The notes: generated from the letters alone by a model not told the origin. A DNA stretch of 64,000 nucleotides from Adiantum capillus-veneris (GCA_014529385.2 CM043954.1:91851747-91915746), one strand, 5' to 3'; numbered from the stretch's first letter, positions 1 to 11,746 are shown. Numbers and translations are program-made.

Positions 1-831
1 CCGAGTTTGAGTGAAGCTGTTGAAGCTCCAATAAGGTGCGGTAAAGAGCAAGGAGTGCGGTTTGCAGACGAGGTTGAAGAAATGAAGCTAGAAGAGATTC
101 CGGATCTTGAAACCGAAGTGGAGACTGGGTCGAGTTACAGTAGCTATATGGACGCAGACACAAGTTGGAAGACCGAGTCATCTCAATCCAGGTATGATGA
201 GTTCGACCTCTTACATGTGAGTGGAGAGGCAATGAATATGTGCGAGGAGCAGCATGAAGTCCAAGCCGAGGTGCTTAGTGAAGACCAAATGGAGCAGTCT
301 AGGCCTAGAGGCGGTGAAGAGCAGGTAAAGCTGGTGTGCAGTGCCATGCTTATGGCCATGTTGGTGAAGATAGCAGTAGAGTATGCCATAGTGGTGCAGC
401 AGGTGTAAAATTTTGCTAAAAGATGTGAAGCAGTTGTACCTATGGGAGAGGACGAGGAGGATGTGATAGAGAACGAGTTTCTCTCTTCCTTGGCAGAGAT
501 TGAGGATGCAGTGGTCGAAGAGCAGGTAATTGCACTGGACAAGCAAGCGGTGCTTATTGACCTTGAAGGTCCAATTGACAAGGAGGAGCTCGATGATGCT
601 GGAATTGAGTTCATAATGGGTGAGAAGGGCAATGCGGAGTCAAAGTTAGAGGTGCTTCCTACGCAGTCAGTGCCCTCTATGACAGGTGATGCGAATTCCA
701 AGGCAGTGTCCACGCTTTCTAAGGAGGTTTGTAAATGGGGGTTGAAAGGAATGGTGATAAAAGAAGCTGTGCAGTGTGGATCTAGCTTTACATGGATGGG
801 AGGGTGGGTCAGATGTGTTAGTTATGTTTGA
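1..831 (+). CDS. Acidic open frame of unknown function entering from left edge
   Basis: One reading frame is open from base 1 and runs to a stop at 829-831, broken only by a TAA at 406-408. There is no ATG near the left edge, so the true start lies outside the window. The translated part is rich in Glu and Asp (for example MGEDEEDVIENEF just after the internal stop) with no cysteine pattern, transmembrane run or catalytic motif that I recognise. It could be the 3' end of a degenerate retrotransposon polyprotein (an extra ORF or spacer), or a fragment of a host gene. The identity is unknown; that it is coding at all rests only on its length and one-stop continuity. Confidence 0.3.
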
Positions 832-2205
832 TGCGAGTGATGGTACAAGCAGGTCTTTGGATGGTGAGCACGAAGGTGCTCTATTTGGTGTTCTTGAAGG
901 TGCTTTGTTGCGAGGGGGCAGTTTTCCAAGGAGTGCTTGGAGTGGTAGAAGCATGTGGATGGCAGTTTGGCTATGCAGTTGGATATGTGCCTTGGTGTGG
1001 CACTATGCAAGAGCGTTGCAGATGGATGGAGAAGATCAATGCAAGGCGTTTGACCCTGGTGGGTGATTACAGGTAAAGCAGGGGGTTGGGAAACCCGCAT
1101 GAGCAAAAATAGCGGGTAGTAGGTGCCAGTTATGTATATATGTTAGGTGGTTTTGCAGTGTACAAAGAGTCTGTTTTTGGTGTGCAAGATATTGCGGTTT
1201 AAAGTTCAAGTGTGTAGCAGATCCCTGACGGATAGGGCAGCTGGGGATAGGTGGCCCGGGCTGATGTCAGTGCATACATGTATAGAGCTTGAGTTATGGA
1301 GCATGCCTGTCTTCTCGGATTGCGAGTCGGAGCTCTGGTTAGCAAGATATGGTCAGTTGAAGATTTTTCGGGGGCCGGGTCTGTGCTCATTTGACCACAT
1401 TGGAAAATGTGCCATTTGGAGTCTTTTGAGCCTCGCCAAGATTCTCATTGGAAGTGTGCGTTATGTGGAGCTAGCACGAATCGACTGCACGTCAATCGGA
1501 TATTCGGTCTGTCAGATACAGCGAGATGAAGTTGGGAGCATTGGGCAGTAAAAGGTATGCGGGTGATTTTCTCAGTTTTTGATGGTCTCGGATAGCGGGC
1601 TCAAAGAAGTCAAAAGACGGTGGAAATTGCGTAGAACGGAGCCGGGGACATAGACTTGGGACATGGCTTTACAGCTCTGGAATGGGATCTGTCAACACAG
1701 AATGGGAGTGAGGCCAAGTGGGCACCCCAAGAGGGGGTCACAAAGGAATTTTTTTGCTTGTTCCAAGGCCTTCAAAGGCTAGAGCTCTGCGGTGCCGCCA
1801 CGTGGCAGATAAATAATCCCGCATGCGGGGCTCAGTGGCAAGAGGCCAGACTATATGAGTGTAACATTTAATGGCCTAATAACTTATGTGTAGCGGAAAT
1901 TAGCATGAACATAGTGGGCATTTCATTAGAATAGATTCCTAATGAGAATTACAAGAGTGCTTGGGTGGAGAGAGCAACAAAAAGCATAACACCTAGTTAG
2001 ATAGCATCGACAATACTTTCAAAAGAGAGAGAAATTAAGCTATTGACAACAGTTGAGGACCGGATTTTCATGGAGCCGGTCCCCCCTCCAAAAGGCTTTG
2101 TATTATGGTTTCTCCCATCAAGAGAGACATTGTACAATACAATTCTTTGTGTTCCTTCAAGACTAGCTAGTGCAATGAAGATGGAAACTTCATGCACTAA
2201 GCAAA
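832..2205. other. No recognisable gene
   Basis: Short ORFs occur here (1147-1551 and 1656-1871, plus strand) but none has a recognisable domain and all have irregular composition. I see no LTR ends, PBS or coding homology to the elements nearby. It may be the remnant of an LTR or of the unknown element at the left edge. Confidence 0.4.
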
Positions 2206-2209
2206 ACAC

Positions 2210-3446
2210 TTAACAAACACAACTTGAATTATCCCCGTTCTCAGACCCAAGACCTCACACACCTTCGAAGATGGTGAGAGCTAGCAGGGCATGAGAGTAG
2301 ATTGAGAGGAAGAAGGAGTATCTTACGAGAAAGATGTACATCTCCTCACATAATCACTCATATGTAGCATAGCTTAGCTTAGTAATTAGCTTGGTAGAGG
2401 AGATGAGCATGCATTGAAGCTTGGCTCTTGGTTGGATTTGCATCCACATGCCAAGAGAGTGTTGATGTAGGCTTCTATCTCACAAGCTTGGAGTAGGTGA
2501 TGAGTTCTCCATTAAGGCTTGGGAAGAGATAGTCTTCTCTTTCTTCACACATAAGCTTGTGTGAGTGTGTGTGTGATAATGCCTTGCAAAAATCAGCCCC
2601 CTCTCTCTCTTGGGCGAGCCCTCTTGCTAATTGCTCTTGCTGAAGCCTCATTGACCCTCCCCAAGTCAAGCCAATTACAATTAAGCAGCATAAGTGATAG
2701 CCTTTTGACATGTGTCCCCCTTTCCCCTTTTGTGAGAGCTTTAGGTAATTAAATAATTAAACTAAACTCTCATTGGACCCCTTTGCCTCCTGGCCAATAG
2801 GAATCAGGCAAGCCATGGGGCTCCTGAATGCTCATTGGACCCCTTGGGAGACTGCCCAATAGTCTTCTAGGAGACTTAATTCTCATTGGTTTCTTTTATT
2901 AAATGTTTTTAAATTAATTAAACTAGATTTACTCTAGCTTAAATCTCATTGGTCCACTTCAAGGGTCATCCAATAGAAATTGGGCACACCTTGTGGGCAT
3001 CTGGCCTAGGGAGCTGACATGTGTCCCTCATTCCCTTTGTGTAAAGGGAGACTGTGTGTGTGTGTGTGGCTTTCTCTCTCATCCCCTACCTTTAGGGCTC
3101 GCCCCCTCCCATGTAGGGATGTGCAAAGACTTTTAGGGCACACACAAAGCATCCAATTTTCCCTAGGGTTGACCTTTGGACACAACCTTTGAATTTTGGA
3201 ACCTTAGCATTTTGGAAGTCTTAATGGGTTGAACGTTAGGGTCTTTTTAGCCCATTGTTGCACATGGCTCTTTTGCAGATGGCCCCCCCTTTGGATCCCT
3301 ATTTTCCCTCCTTTGGATCCCTACTATGGCCGGTCTGCTAGCTTAACCAATATTCTAGCTTTTTCTCCCCTGGCCTTCCCCACATTAAATGATCAGTTTA
3401 ATATGAGAAAATCATTTAGGAGAATTAGATATTGATTATTATGACA
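2210..3446 (-). repeat. Candidate 3' LTR of chromovirus copy Chr1
   Basis: Read on the minus strand, a purine tract AAGAGAGAGG (3451-3460) is followed within a few bases by TGTCATAATAATC at 3446, the arrangement expected where a polypurine tract meets a 3' LTR. It lies about 350 bases past the stop of the chromodomain-integrase frame at 3803. The far end of the LTR could not be located, so the 2210 limit is a guess. No second LTR is available for comparison because the element is cut off at its 5' side. Confidence 0.4.
2765..2975. promoter_or_regulatory. Cluster of facing CATTGG / CCAAT motifs
   Basis: CTCATTGG-type words occur near 2770, 2832, 2882 and 2945, and CCAATAG(G) words near 2793, 2856 and 2972, giving repeated units in which CATTGG is followed by its inverse CCAAT. 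The flanks also repeat ACATGTGTCCC (near 2709 and 3018). CCAAT boxes bind NF-Y in plants; the cluster lies inside the candidate LTR, so a promoter or enhancer role is plausible but not shown. Confidence 0.4.
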
Positions 3447-3802
3447 TTACCTCTCTCTTGAAATCATAGTCGTCCTCGACTATGGTGTAGAGAAGATAAA
3501 GCATGTTCATGAGTCCTTTTCTTAGCGGGTAGAGGATCCCTATGTTACCCTACGACATCATTCCACAATGGATGACTAGTCCATTTGGCGCTTGAGAGCC
3601 TGAGGCTGCCGCAAGCATGTCTGCACATTAGTCCTATCAGTCTTCCATAGTAGAGTGACAAGCTCTACTTGGTGTTTGGGAGACGTCATCTCTGCAAACT
3701 TGATCTAAGCATGCATACTACTTCATTTTTGTGCACAAATATAGAAAAAGAGAGTCTTATAAGACAAAAATTTTGTTCATTTTTAACATTTTGTACATTT
3801 GC

Positions 3803-4501
3803 TTACTCTTGGGAAGCATTGTAAGCATTGACAAGGTTTAGGTTATCCTTTAATTGTATGCCTTGCATCCATCTAGCATCTTCAAAAGGATAATTCTTAA
3901 ACTTAATAAGATATCGTCGGATAGTCTTACCGCCTCTTAGTACCTTGTCTTCATGTCGGAGAATGGACTCGGGCTGCAGCACCTCTTCTTGGTCCTCGAT
4001 CTCCGGTGTGTCTTCAATAGTTGGTTCTTGAGGTGGCTCTCCTTTGTAAGGCTTTAATAGGCTCACATGAAAAGCATTGTGTATGAGCCAATGATTGGGC
4101 AACTTGAGTTGATAGGCCATCTCATTGATTGGCCTAAGAATCTGAAAGGGACCATAGTACCTTTTTGCTAGTTTAGCATAGTACTTTTGGTGACCCGTAG
4201 GATTCTTGCCCGTTGTGTGCCTTAATCGAGCCTTGGGAAACTTTAACAAGACCCAATCATTTTCTTTAAAGGCTTGGGCTCTTCTGTGCTTGTCAGCAGC
4301 AACCTTTTGCCTTTGCTGTGAGATAGAGATAGCATCCTTAATCTTTTGGAAAGATTCTTGTAGGTCTCGGCTATACTCATCTGCAGCGAAGATCTTCCCA
4401 TGTACCTTAAGTAGCAAGGGACTTTTTGATCTTCCCTCAATTACCTCGAAAGGTGCTTTTCCCGTGGAAGTATGTACAATGTTACTGTAAGCATACTCCA
4501 C
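3803..4501 (-). pseudogene. Chromovirus integrase C-terminal part with chromodomain (Chr1)
   Basis: This frame holds the C-terminal third of a Ty3/gypsy integrase: the part after the catalytic core (VEYAYSNIVHTSTGKAPFE), the GPF...PINEMAYQL-type module, and a C-terminal chromodomain (VLRGGKTIRRYLIKFKNYP then ARWM). Chromodomains bind histone tails and steer integration to heterochromatin, and they define the chromovirus clade. It continues the frame that ends at 4667, from which it is separated by a TAG in place of a Trp codon that the Chr2 copy still has. The whole is a decayed pol gene. Confidence 0.88.
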
Positions 4502-4666
4502 TAAGGGTAAGTAATTCTCCCATTGGGATCTTTGATCTACTTCCGTTACATAGGCTTTTAGTAGATCGAGAATGGTTAGGTTAGCTATTTCACTTTGGCC
4601 ATCAGTTTGTGGATGATAGGCCGAAGAGAAGTTTAGCCTTGTTCCTAAATTCTCAAAGAGACCCTT

Positions 4667-5425
4667 CTAGAAGTTACTGGTCATTCTAGGATCTCTATCC
4701 GACACTATGGACATGGGCAAGCCATGGCACTTGAAAATTTGTGAAATAAAGAGGGTTTCCATTTGATGGGCTTTGATAGTCTTTTTGACAGGTATAAAAT
4801 GAGCTTGTTTACTAAACCTGTCTACTATCGTCCATATTCCCGTATTCCCATGGATAGACTTAGGCAATCCAAAGATAAAATCCATGGATATGCTCTCCCA
4901 TGGTGAATTAGGGATTGGCAAGGGTTGAAGCAATCCAAGTTGCTTCCCTCTATCAAATTTTTTCTTTTGGCATACCACACATTTGGAAACATACTCTTGT
5001 ATGTTCACTTTCATGGTAGGCCAATAGAAATATGTTTCAATTCCCTTTAAGGTAGACTGAATCCCTCTATGCCCCGCATAAGGTGGAGCATGAGATTCAT
5101 ACATTACTTTTTCACGTATTGAGTTAGTAACACATAGTCTATTGCCATAGAGAAGATAACCATCTTGTAAAGTAAATGGTTCTTCTTTCTTCCCTAATGC
5201 AAGGGCTGAAATCACATCTCTAAAATCGGGATCAATAGCATACTCATCTATCATTGAAGATAGATCATTGTGAGTTGCTATGGAAACCGCATTCACTCTT
5301 GGCCGTCTTGAGAGTGCATCAGCTACTTGATTATGCTTGCCAGCAATGTGAGCAATATGAAAATGAAATTGCGAAAGGAAATTTGCCCACCTCATTTGTT
5401 TGTCGGAGAGCTTGGTCTGCGTCAT
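4667..5425 (-). pseudogene. Chromovirus RNase H end and integrase core (Chr1)
   Basis: Starts in the RNase H tail (MRWANFLSQFHFHIAHIAGKH), continues through the HHCC zinc-binding domain (HAPPYAGHRG ... CVVC) and the DDE core with Asp in SMDFIFGLP and Asp in VSDRDPRM; the catalytic Glu follows beyond the stop, in the GQSE motif near 4580. Integrase inserts the cDNA into the host genome. Upstream to about 5690 the RNase H continues in the same orientation with a nonsense codon near 5453, where Chr2 has an Arg codon. Homology to Chr2 stops near 5690, so RT, protease and gag are missing from this copy. Confidence 0.9.
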
Positions 5426-5690
5426 GAAGTACTTAAGACTTTGGTGATCCGTTCACAGAATGAAAGGAGTCCCCAATAAATAGTGCTTCCATGAGTCTAA
5501 GGCATGTAGAACTGCAAGGAGTTCCTTTTCGTATATGCCTAGAGCTTGCTCAACAGGGTCGAGCCTTCGACTCTCATAGCCTGTGGCGTGCCCTTCTTGG
5601 AGCAAAACAGCTCCAAGGCAATCACCACAAGCATCGCATTGGACCTGAAATGGTTTTTAGAGATCCGGTAGTGTAAGCACAGGTTGAGAG
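5426..5690 (-). pseudogene. RNase H fragment of Chr1, 5'-truncated
   Basis: Minus-strand translation matches the Chr2 RNase H segment at 9480-9760 (ESRRLDPVEQALGIYEKELLA, split by substitutions), including the TDHQSL box. A TGA interrupts the frame in front of TDHQ. Matching ends at about 5690, which is the break point of this copy. Confidence 0.8.
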
Positions 5691-6490
5691 ACAGGTGTTT
5701 TGTGGAGTGCAATCGAGTCGTTGTTGCCTCGTCTTGCTGTTGTTTGGCCTTCCCCCCTTATCTTTCCCCTGCTTTCATGGTTCTCCTCGGTGCCGGCTGT
5801 GTGGAAGTGTGTGCCCCCCCGGACCGATGGTATTTTGAGTGAGAGAGTGAGATTGAGTTGTTGTGTGTGTGTAAGGGTGGAGACATGCAATGGTAGTAGG
5901 TATATCTTGTGCGGTGGTTTGTAGAGTGTGTGAGCAGTGGCAATCAAGCAGGCGGTGGTCTGCTAGGGTGAGTTGTGGGTTTGAAGGTGTTTTCTGAGAG
6001 GATAGGGGTGCTGTGAATACCCTGAGCTATAGAGCGACCCTTGTGTTTGTGCCGGGTGTGTTTCCCCCATTCCCCCTCTCCAACACCTAGAACAAGGGGC
6101 AAAACACAATTTTTGATGTTTGTAAAAGAGGAAAGTTTTAGGGAGATTCTCTAGAGCTTGGGATCTAAGACACAAGTCATCATAAGAAATTCGAAAAAAC
6201 AAACTCGAAAGTCTGAAACAAAACCTAAGAAAACAAAAGAACTAGGACTAGACAAGTTCGGAGAAACTAAATGGACGAAAGTCTAGAGAAAGAAGAAATA
6301 CAAAGAGCTCAAGAACACTCTAAGGGAAGCAACAAAAATAGAGTGTAGTGAAGAAGAGGGTGAGAAAAACGACGACAAAATGAGCGTGCCTTCCTAGTAC
6401 AAAAAATTCACTATACAAGACGAAAAGGTAGTAATGACACAACCCATATGAGAGCAAAAGGACAAGGAGTTATATGACGGGCCAAAGGAT
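5691..6490. other. Spacer between two Ty3 fragments
   Basis: No coding homology is visible. A minus-strand ORF (5657-5947) merely continues out of the Chr1 RNase H into this spacer. 6200-6420 is purine-rich. It may include LTR debris of one of the neighbours but no ends can be defined. Confidence 0.4.
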
Positions 6491-6493
6491 GCA

Positions 6494-8030
6494 AAGAAGA
6501 TAGACTTGGAAAAACCAGGAGATGAGCCTAAGCCGGTCTATATAGCAACTGATCTGAGTCCAGAAGAAGAAGAGAAGCTCATAAGTCTTCTCAAGGAGTA
6601 CAAGAACGTGTTTTCTTGGTCATTTAAAGATCTAAAAGGAGTACATTCGACAATATTCCAGCACATGATCCCATTGAAACTTGATGCAAAGCCTAGCCGA
6701 CAAAAAATGTACACGTATAATGATATGTTTGCTAAGCGCATCAAGGAAGAGATTGATAAACTGAAGGAAGCTGAGCTCATCTATGGATATAACACATTGA
6801 CTGGTATCTCCAATTGTGGTAGTATTTAAGAAGAGTGGTAAACTCCGAGTGTGTGTCAAGGTTAATGCAGCCACAATAAGGGACAGTTATCCCCTGCCTA
6901 TCTCACTGATCATGTTCTAGAATGAGTGGAAAGCAAGCGGGTATATTCTTTCTTAGAGGGATTCTACAACCTGCTTGCAATCGCGCGTGAAGATCAATAT
7001 AAGACAACATTTTCCATAGGGTGGGGTATATATGCGTATAGGGTTATGCCGTTTGGATTGACTAATGCCTCGACAACATTCCAGAGATTAGTGGCACATA
7101 CTTTTAAAGAATACTTGAGGATACTCTTGGAAATTTATATGGATGATCTATGTGTACACTCTCTTTTGAGGGATGAACATGTGATACCCTCAAAAGAGTA
7201 TTCGAGAAGTGTAGGATGTATATGATCTACCTTAACCCAGAAAAGTGTGTATTGATGGTTAGAGAAGGCAAAATCCTCGGACATATCATCTCAGAAAACC
7301 GCATATGTACGGATTTGGATAAAAGAAAAGTGATTGTAGAAATGCCTAGACCAAACAAGGCAAAGCAGGTACAATGCTTTATGGGACAGTGTGGTTATTA
7401 AAGGGGGTTTATACACATGTATGCAGTCATTGCACAATCCTTGTATAGACTTATAATAGTCTTTGAATGGACGATGAGTGTGAGGAATCATTTAAAAAGT
7501 TAAAGAGTGCACTCATATCTACTCCAATATTAAAAGCACCAGATTGGGAAAAGATCTTTCATGTTCACATTGATGCTTTAGCATTTTCTATAGGATGCAT
7601 CTTGGCTTAGCCAAGATGCCACAGGAGAAGGAAATATGGATTTCCCAGTTTGTTTTGCTAGCAAACATCTTAATAATGGTGAAAAGAAATACATTACCAT
7701 TGAGAGAGAAGGGCTAACGATGATATATGCTATTAAGAAATTTTGGCATTATCTCCTCGCAAACCAGTGTGTGTTCATTGATCATTAAGCCCTCTTATAC
7801 CTTGTAGACAAACTATGCCAAACCAGAAGACTTGTATGATGGTTTATCATATTGCTGGAGTTTGATTTTATAGTAGTGGTTAAAAAGGGAAAGATGCACT
7901 ATGAGAAGATCATCTTTCTAGATTTCTAAATGAAGAAGCTCCAGAAGGGGTAGACGATGAGATCCTTGATGCATATCTTTTCAATGTGAAATGGTACCCA
8001 AGTGGCACAGGAGATAGTCTGTTAATTATA
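6494..8030 (+). pseudogene. Ty3/gypsy reverse transcriptase and RNase H remnant (D1)
   Basis: Three frames together cover the RT N-terminus (KNVFSWSFKDLKGV), the fingers/palm (MPFGLTNASTTFQRL) and an intact active-site box YMDD at 7136-7147, then the thumb (GKILGHIISENRI) and an RNase H (HVHIDALAFSIGC, IEREGLTMIYAIKKFWHYLL) continuing to about 8030. At least four in-frame stops and several frameshifts break it. It is the same family as the minus-strand D2 fragment at 55.5-57.1 kb (FKDIFSWTYHDMKGV; LLEFDFIVVV in both). No gag, protease, integrase or LTR is seen with this copy. Confidence 0.85.
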
Positions 8031-8442
8031 CTATGGAGGCAAGTTTGATATGACTAAGCAAGAATTTTAACGACTTACGATTTGGAAATCCGAGAATTTT
8101 CAATCACTTGGTGGATGCTTGTATCATTTAGGCTCAAGCAACATTTTACAATTATGCATAAGTCCGCAAGAGTATGATTGTTATCTTTTTGAAGCACATG
8201 TTTAAGACTTGGCATTCCATTGCTCGCAAACTAAAATGTATCATCACTTGAAACAATTAGGGGTTTACTAGCCAAATATGCACGTTTTTTATTGCATGGT
8301 TGCCAATGTTAAATTCCCTGTAAGGCAAATCTACTTTCGGTTCAAGGAAAAAGATATGTACATAGATGCTAAGGAGTTGGGTAACACCATACCCATTGTA
8401 CATACGCAAGCTTTCAATGAGTAAATAAAGAGCTCTATTTTC
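8031..8442 (+). other. Degenerate pol-like spacer before Chr2
   Basis: Plus-strand translation gives a loosely coding stretch (KFPVRQIYFRFKEKDMYIDA) in the same direction as Chr2. It could be the protease-to-RT part of Chr2, but no DTG/DSG protease motif is visible. Stops occur about every 30 codons. Confidence 0.3.
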
Positions 8443-9342
8443 GTGTACATGATTTTTGTTAAAGATTCTCAAAATGAACCTAATATTTTAGCAAAAGAAA
8501 ATATAAACAATTACAAGGAATTAGAGTTATCCAATTTTCTCAAGGGATTTCAAGATGTTTTTATTGACGACATCCCTTGTGAACTACCTCCTAAACGAGA
8601 CAATGACGACCATGCAATTGAACTTCTTCCAAGACGTTGCCTGATAAACCTCCTTATTTGAGTTTCTCAAGCTCAAAAAGAGGAGATTATGTGGCAAGTG
8701 CATGAGTTAGTTGAGAAAGGCATGGTTAGACCTAGCTTATCTCCATTTTGTTCATCGATTTTATTAGTGTAAAAGAAAGACTACACATATTGTATGTGTG
8801 TCAAATATAGAGCACTAACTGGATTCATGATCAAAAACAGGTTTCCTATTCCACGGGTAGAAGACCTATTTGATAAGCTACAAGGGTCCACCTACTTCAG
8901 TAGGATTGACCTAAAAAGTGGCTACAAATCACATAAGGATAGTTGATCAAGACATTGTAAAGACCACATTTCGCACTACGTTTGGTCTTTATGAGTACAT
9001 TGTCATGCCTTTTGGCTTGACCAATGCACCAACCACATTTAACCACTTGATGGAGAAGCTATTTAGACCTCACCGAACCTTTACTAGAGTGGTCTTTGAT
9101 GATATAATCATCTACTCTAATTCACTAGACGAACACAAGCAACACCTCTAGGTAATATTTCAAGTTTTACGAGAGAATAAACTTCATATTAATCGAAAGA
9201 AAAGTGAATTTTTCTTACAAGAGATTTAGTATTTAGGTCACATTATCTCTCAAGATGGCATCCAAATGGATCCATCAAATCTAGAGGTAATAAAAGGATG
9301 GCCTAATCCAAGGAATCTACAGAACTAAGAAGCTTTATAGGT
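8443..9342 (+). pseudogene. Chromovirus reverse transcriptase (Chr2)
   Basis: The N-terminal RT motif GFQDVFIDDIPCELPPKRD, the finger segment (VHELVEKGMVRPS), RIDLKSGY, MPFGLTNAPTTFNHLM and a catalytic box VFDDIIIYS (usual YxDD) appear in order over three frames. The RT would copy the element RNA into cDNA. Stops at about 8659, 8770 and 9150 and several frame changes show decay. No gag or protease precedes it, so the copy is also 5'-incomplete. It belongs to the same family as Chr1 because the shared RNase H and integrase regions are near-identical. Confidence 0.88.
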
Positions 9343-10617
9343 ATGTGTGCATACTATAGACGCTTCATAGAAAAGTTCTCACAAATCGCGGGACCATTAC
9401 ATGACCTAACAAAGAAAAAAATTAGGTATATATGGTCCACCAAGGAGAACAATGCTTTTGAAACGCTTAAAGAGAAGCTTATCTCTCAACTTGTGCTTAC
9501 ACTTCTCGATCTCTCGAAGCCATTTGAGGTCCAATGCGACGTCTATGGTGATTACCTTGGAGTTGTTTTGCTCCAAGAAGGGCATGCCATGGCCTATGAA
9601 AGTCGAAGGCTTGACCCTGTTGAGCAAGCTCTAGGCATATATGAGAAGGAACTCTTAGCACTTCTACATGCTCTAGACTCGTGGAAGCACTATTTACTGG
9701 GGACTCCTTTCATTCTGCGGACGGATCACCAAAGTCTTAATAAGTACTTCATGACGCAGATCAAGCTCTCTGACAAAAAAAATGAGGTGGGAAAATCTCC
9801 TTTCGCAATTTCATTTTCATATTGCTCACATTGCTGGCAAGCATAATCAAGTAGCCGATGCACTCTCAAGACGACCGATAGTGAATGCGGTTTCCATAGC
9901 AACTCACAATGATCTATCTGAGTATGCTATTGATCCCGATTTTAGAGATTTGATTTTAGCCCTTGCACTAGGGAAGAAAGAAGAACCATTTACCCTACAA
10001 GATGGTTATCTTCTCTATGGCAATAGACTATGCATTACTAACTCACTACGTAAGAAATAATGTATGATTCTCATGCTCCTCCTTATGCGGGGCATAGAGG
10101 GGTTCAGTCTACCCTAAAAGGGATAGAACCATATTTCTATTGGCCTGCCATGAAATCTGTGTGGTATGCCAAAAGACCAAGTTTGATAGAGGGAAGCAAC
10201 CTGGATTGCTTCAACCTTTGCGAATCCCTAATTCACCATGGGAGAGCATATCTATGGATTGCCCAAGTCTATCCATGGGAATACAGGAATATGGACGATA
10301 GTAGACAGGTTTAGCAAACAAGCACATTTCATACCTGTCAAAAGGACTATCAAAGCCCATCAAATGGCAACCCTCTTTATATCACAAATCTTCAAGTACC
10401 ATGGCTTGCCAATGTCCATAGTGTCAGATAGAGATCCTAGAATGACCAGTAATTTTTGGAAGGATCTCTTTGAGAATTTAGGGACAAGGCTAAACTTCTC
10501 TTTGGCCTATCACCCGCAAACGAATGGCCAAAGTGAAATATCTAACCTAATAATTCTTGATCTACTAAAAGCCTATGTACAGAAGTAGATCAAAGGTCCC
10601 AATATGAGAAGTACTTA
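9343..10617 (+). pseudogene. Chromovirus RNase H and integrase, truncated (Chr2)
   Basis: 9343-9846 encodes the RT connection (YYRRFIEKFSQIAGPLHDLT) and RNase H up to TDHQSLNKYFM. A frameshift near 9780 leads to 9782-10060 and then to the integrase zinc finger and core (10060-10588; VSDRDPRMTSNF and AYHPQTNGQSE). Compared with Chr1 the zinc finger has lost about 25 bases including its CxxC pair, and a second gap removes about 15 bases near 10250. Homology stops abruptly at 10617, where an unrelated minus-strand gag begins. The chromodomain is absent for that reason. Confidence 0.9.
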
Positions 10618-11746
10618 ACGACTTCTTCTTGCCTTTCTTCTTCTTATCCTCATCTTCTTCTGAATCCGAATCCTCAGTGGAATCCTCTTCACTATCAGAA
10701 TCCGTTTTTGTATCTGAATCAGTATCCATTTTCGAATCCGAATCGCTGTCCGAATCCGAATTATCTGACCTCTTCTTTTTCTTCGACCTACTTTTCTTCT
10801 TTTCTTTAGATGACCTCTTGGCTGCTTTCCCACGAGAGACCCCAAACCTTTTCTCTGCTCTTTGAGATGTTTCCACTAATGCTTGTAATCCACCTACAAC
10901 ATCAACTCCAGCAACAACATTCTTCATTTCCTTCCTTAATCCATTCAAAAAATATCCAGCAAGCATTTCATCAGTTGGCCTATCTTGAGAAGACAACCTT
11001 CTCACATATTGGTTAAACTTTTGTCCATAATCCTCAACAAACATTTTCCTTTGTTTCACTTTCCTAAGCTTGGTCAACGCATCATGTGGAGTCTTTTCCT
11101 TTCTAAACCTGTTCAAAAATGCTGCTTTCAATCCATCATAATCAGCAAAATGACATGTTGGAAAATTATTGAACCACTGCATAACCTTCCCATCCAAAGT
11201 AGCCTCAAACTGGCGCATCTTAGCCCGGGCATTGTACACTCTGGCAAATCCTCTAGCCTGCCATCTTGTCTCGTATTGAGATATGTGGCAATTGGGGTCT
11301 TCTTTTGACTTTCCTGAAAAGGTCTGGAATTTGACGCGCATATCCTGCCTAGCCGTTGCTATATTTGTAGATCCACCTGTTTGTACAGGATTTCCTGCAC
11401 TGGTACTTCCCAACGGATCAAAAATCAATCTCCTTCGCGCCACTGCATGTTGAATAACTGCAATCGCAAACAACCGCGAAAATATATCCTGCTCTTCATT
11501 CGGTACTTCTTCTTCCCATCTATCCCTTAGATAATCCTCTGCACCATCCAAATCCTCCACAGTATCATCTGAATCTTCCCCAATAGAAACTCGGTGCATA
11601 TCAGTATAATCTAAAATTCTCTGCAGTTCCAAACGCTGACCATCTCGCCCATGCAACTGCCGAAACCGCCTAGCAACTGACCTTGTCCAATACGGGAATA
11701 TATCTTCCTCCGCTTCCTCCAGAGTGCAACCAACTACCCATGCCAA
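10618..11746 (-). pseudogene. Ty3/gypsy gag fragment with acidic-basic tail
   Basis: A 393-codon frame with a typical retrotransposon gag core (KFQTFSGKSKEDPNCHIS; GKVMQWFNNFP; LKAAFLNRFRKEKTPHDAL; VEDYGQKFNQYVRRL), the domain that forms the virus-like particle. It is followed by a low-complexity tail alternating Lys/Arg/Ser and Asp/Ser. The last codons (from about 10617 down to the stop at 10565) are not gag at all but antisense Chr2 integrase. The frame opens directly after a stop with no good ATG, so the N-terminus is uncertain. No zinc knuckle is present; it was probably lost at the break. Confidence 0.85.

Noticed and set aside
183-713. 176-codon minus-strand Ser-rich ORF
   Set aside because: Shadow of the acidic plus-strand frame (Glu codons read as Ser/Leu on the other strand).
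5657-5947. Minus-strand ORF as a new gene between the Ty3 fragments
   Set aside because: Its last codons are Chr1 RNase H and the remainder is spacer with no coding character.
10629-10865. Plus-strand Ser/Phe-rich ORF
   Set aside because: Antisense of the Asp/Ser and Lys-rich tail of the minus-strand gag.
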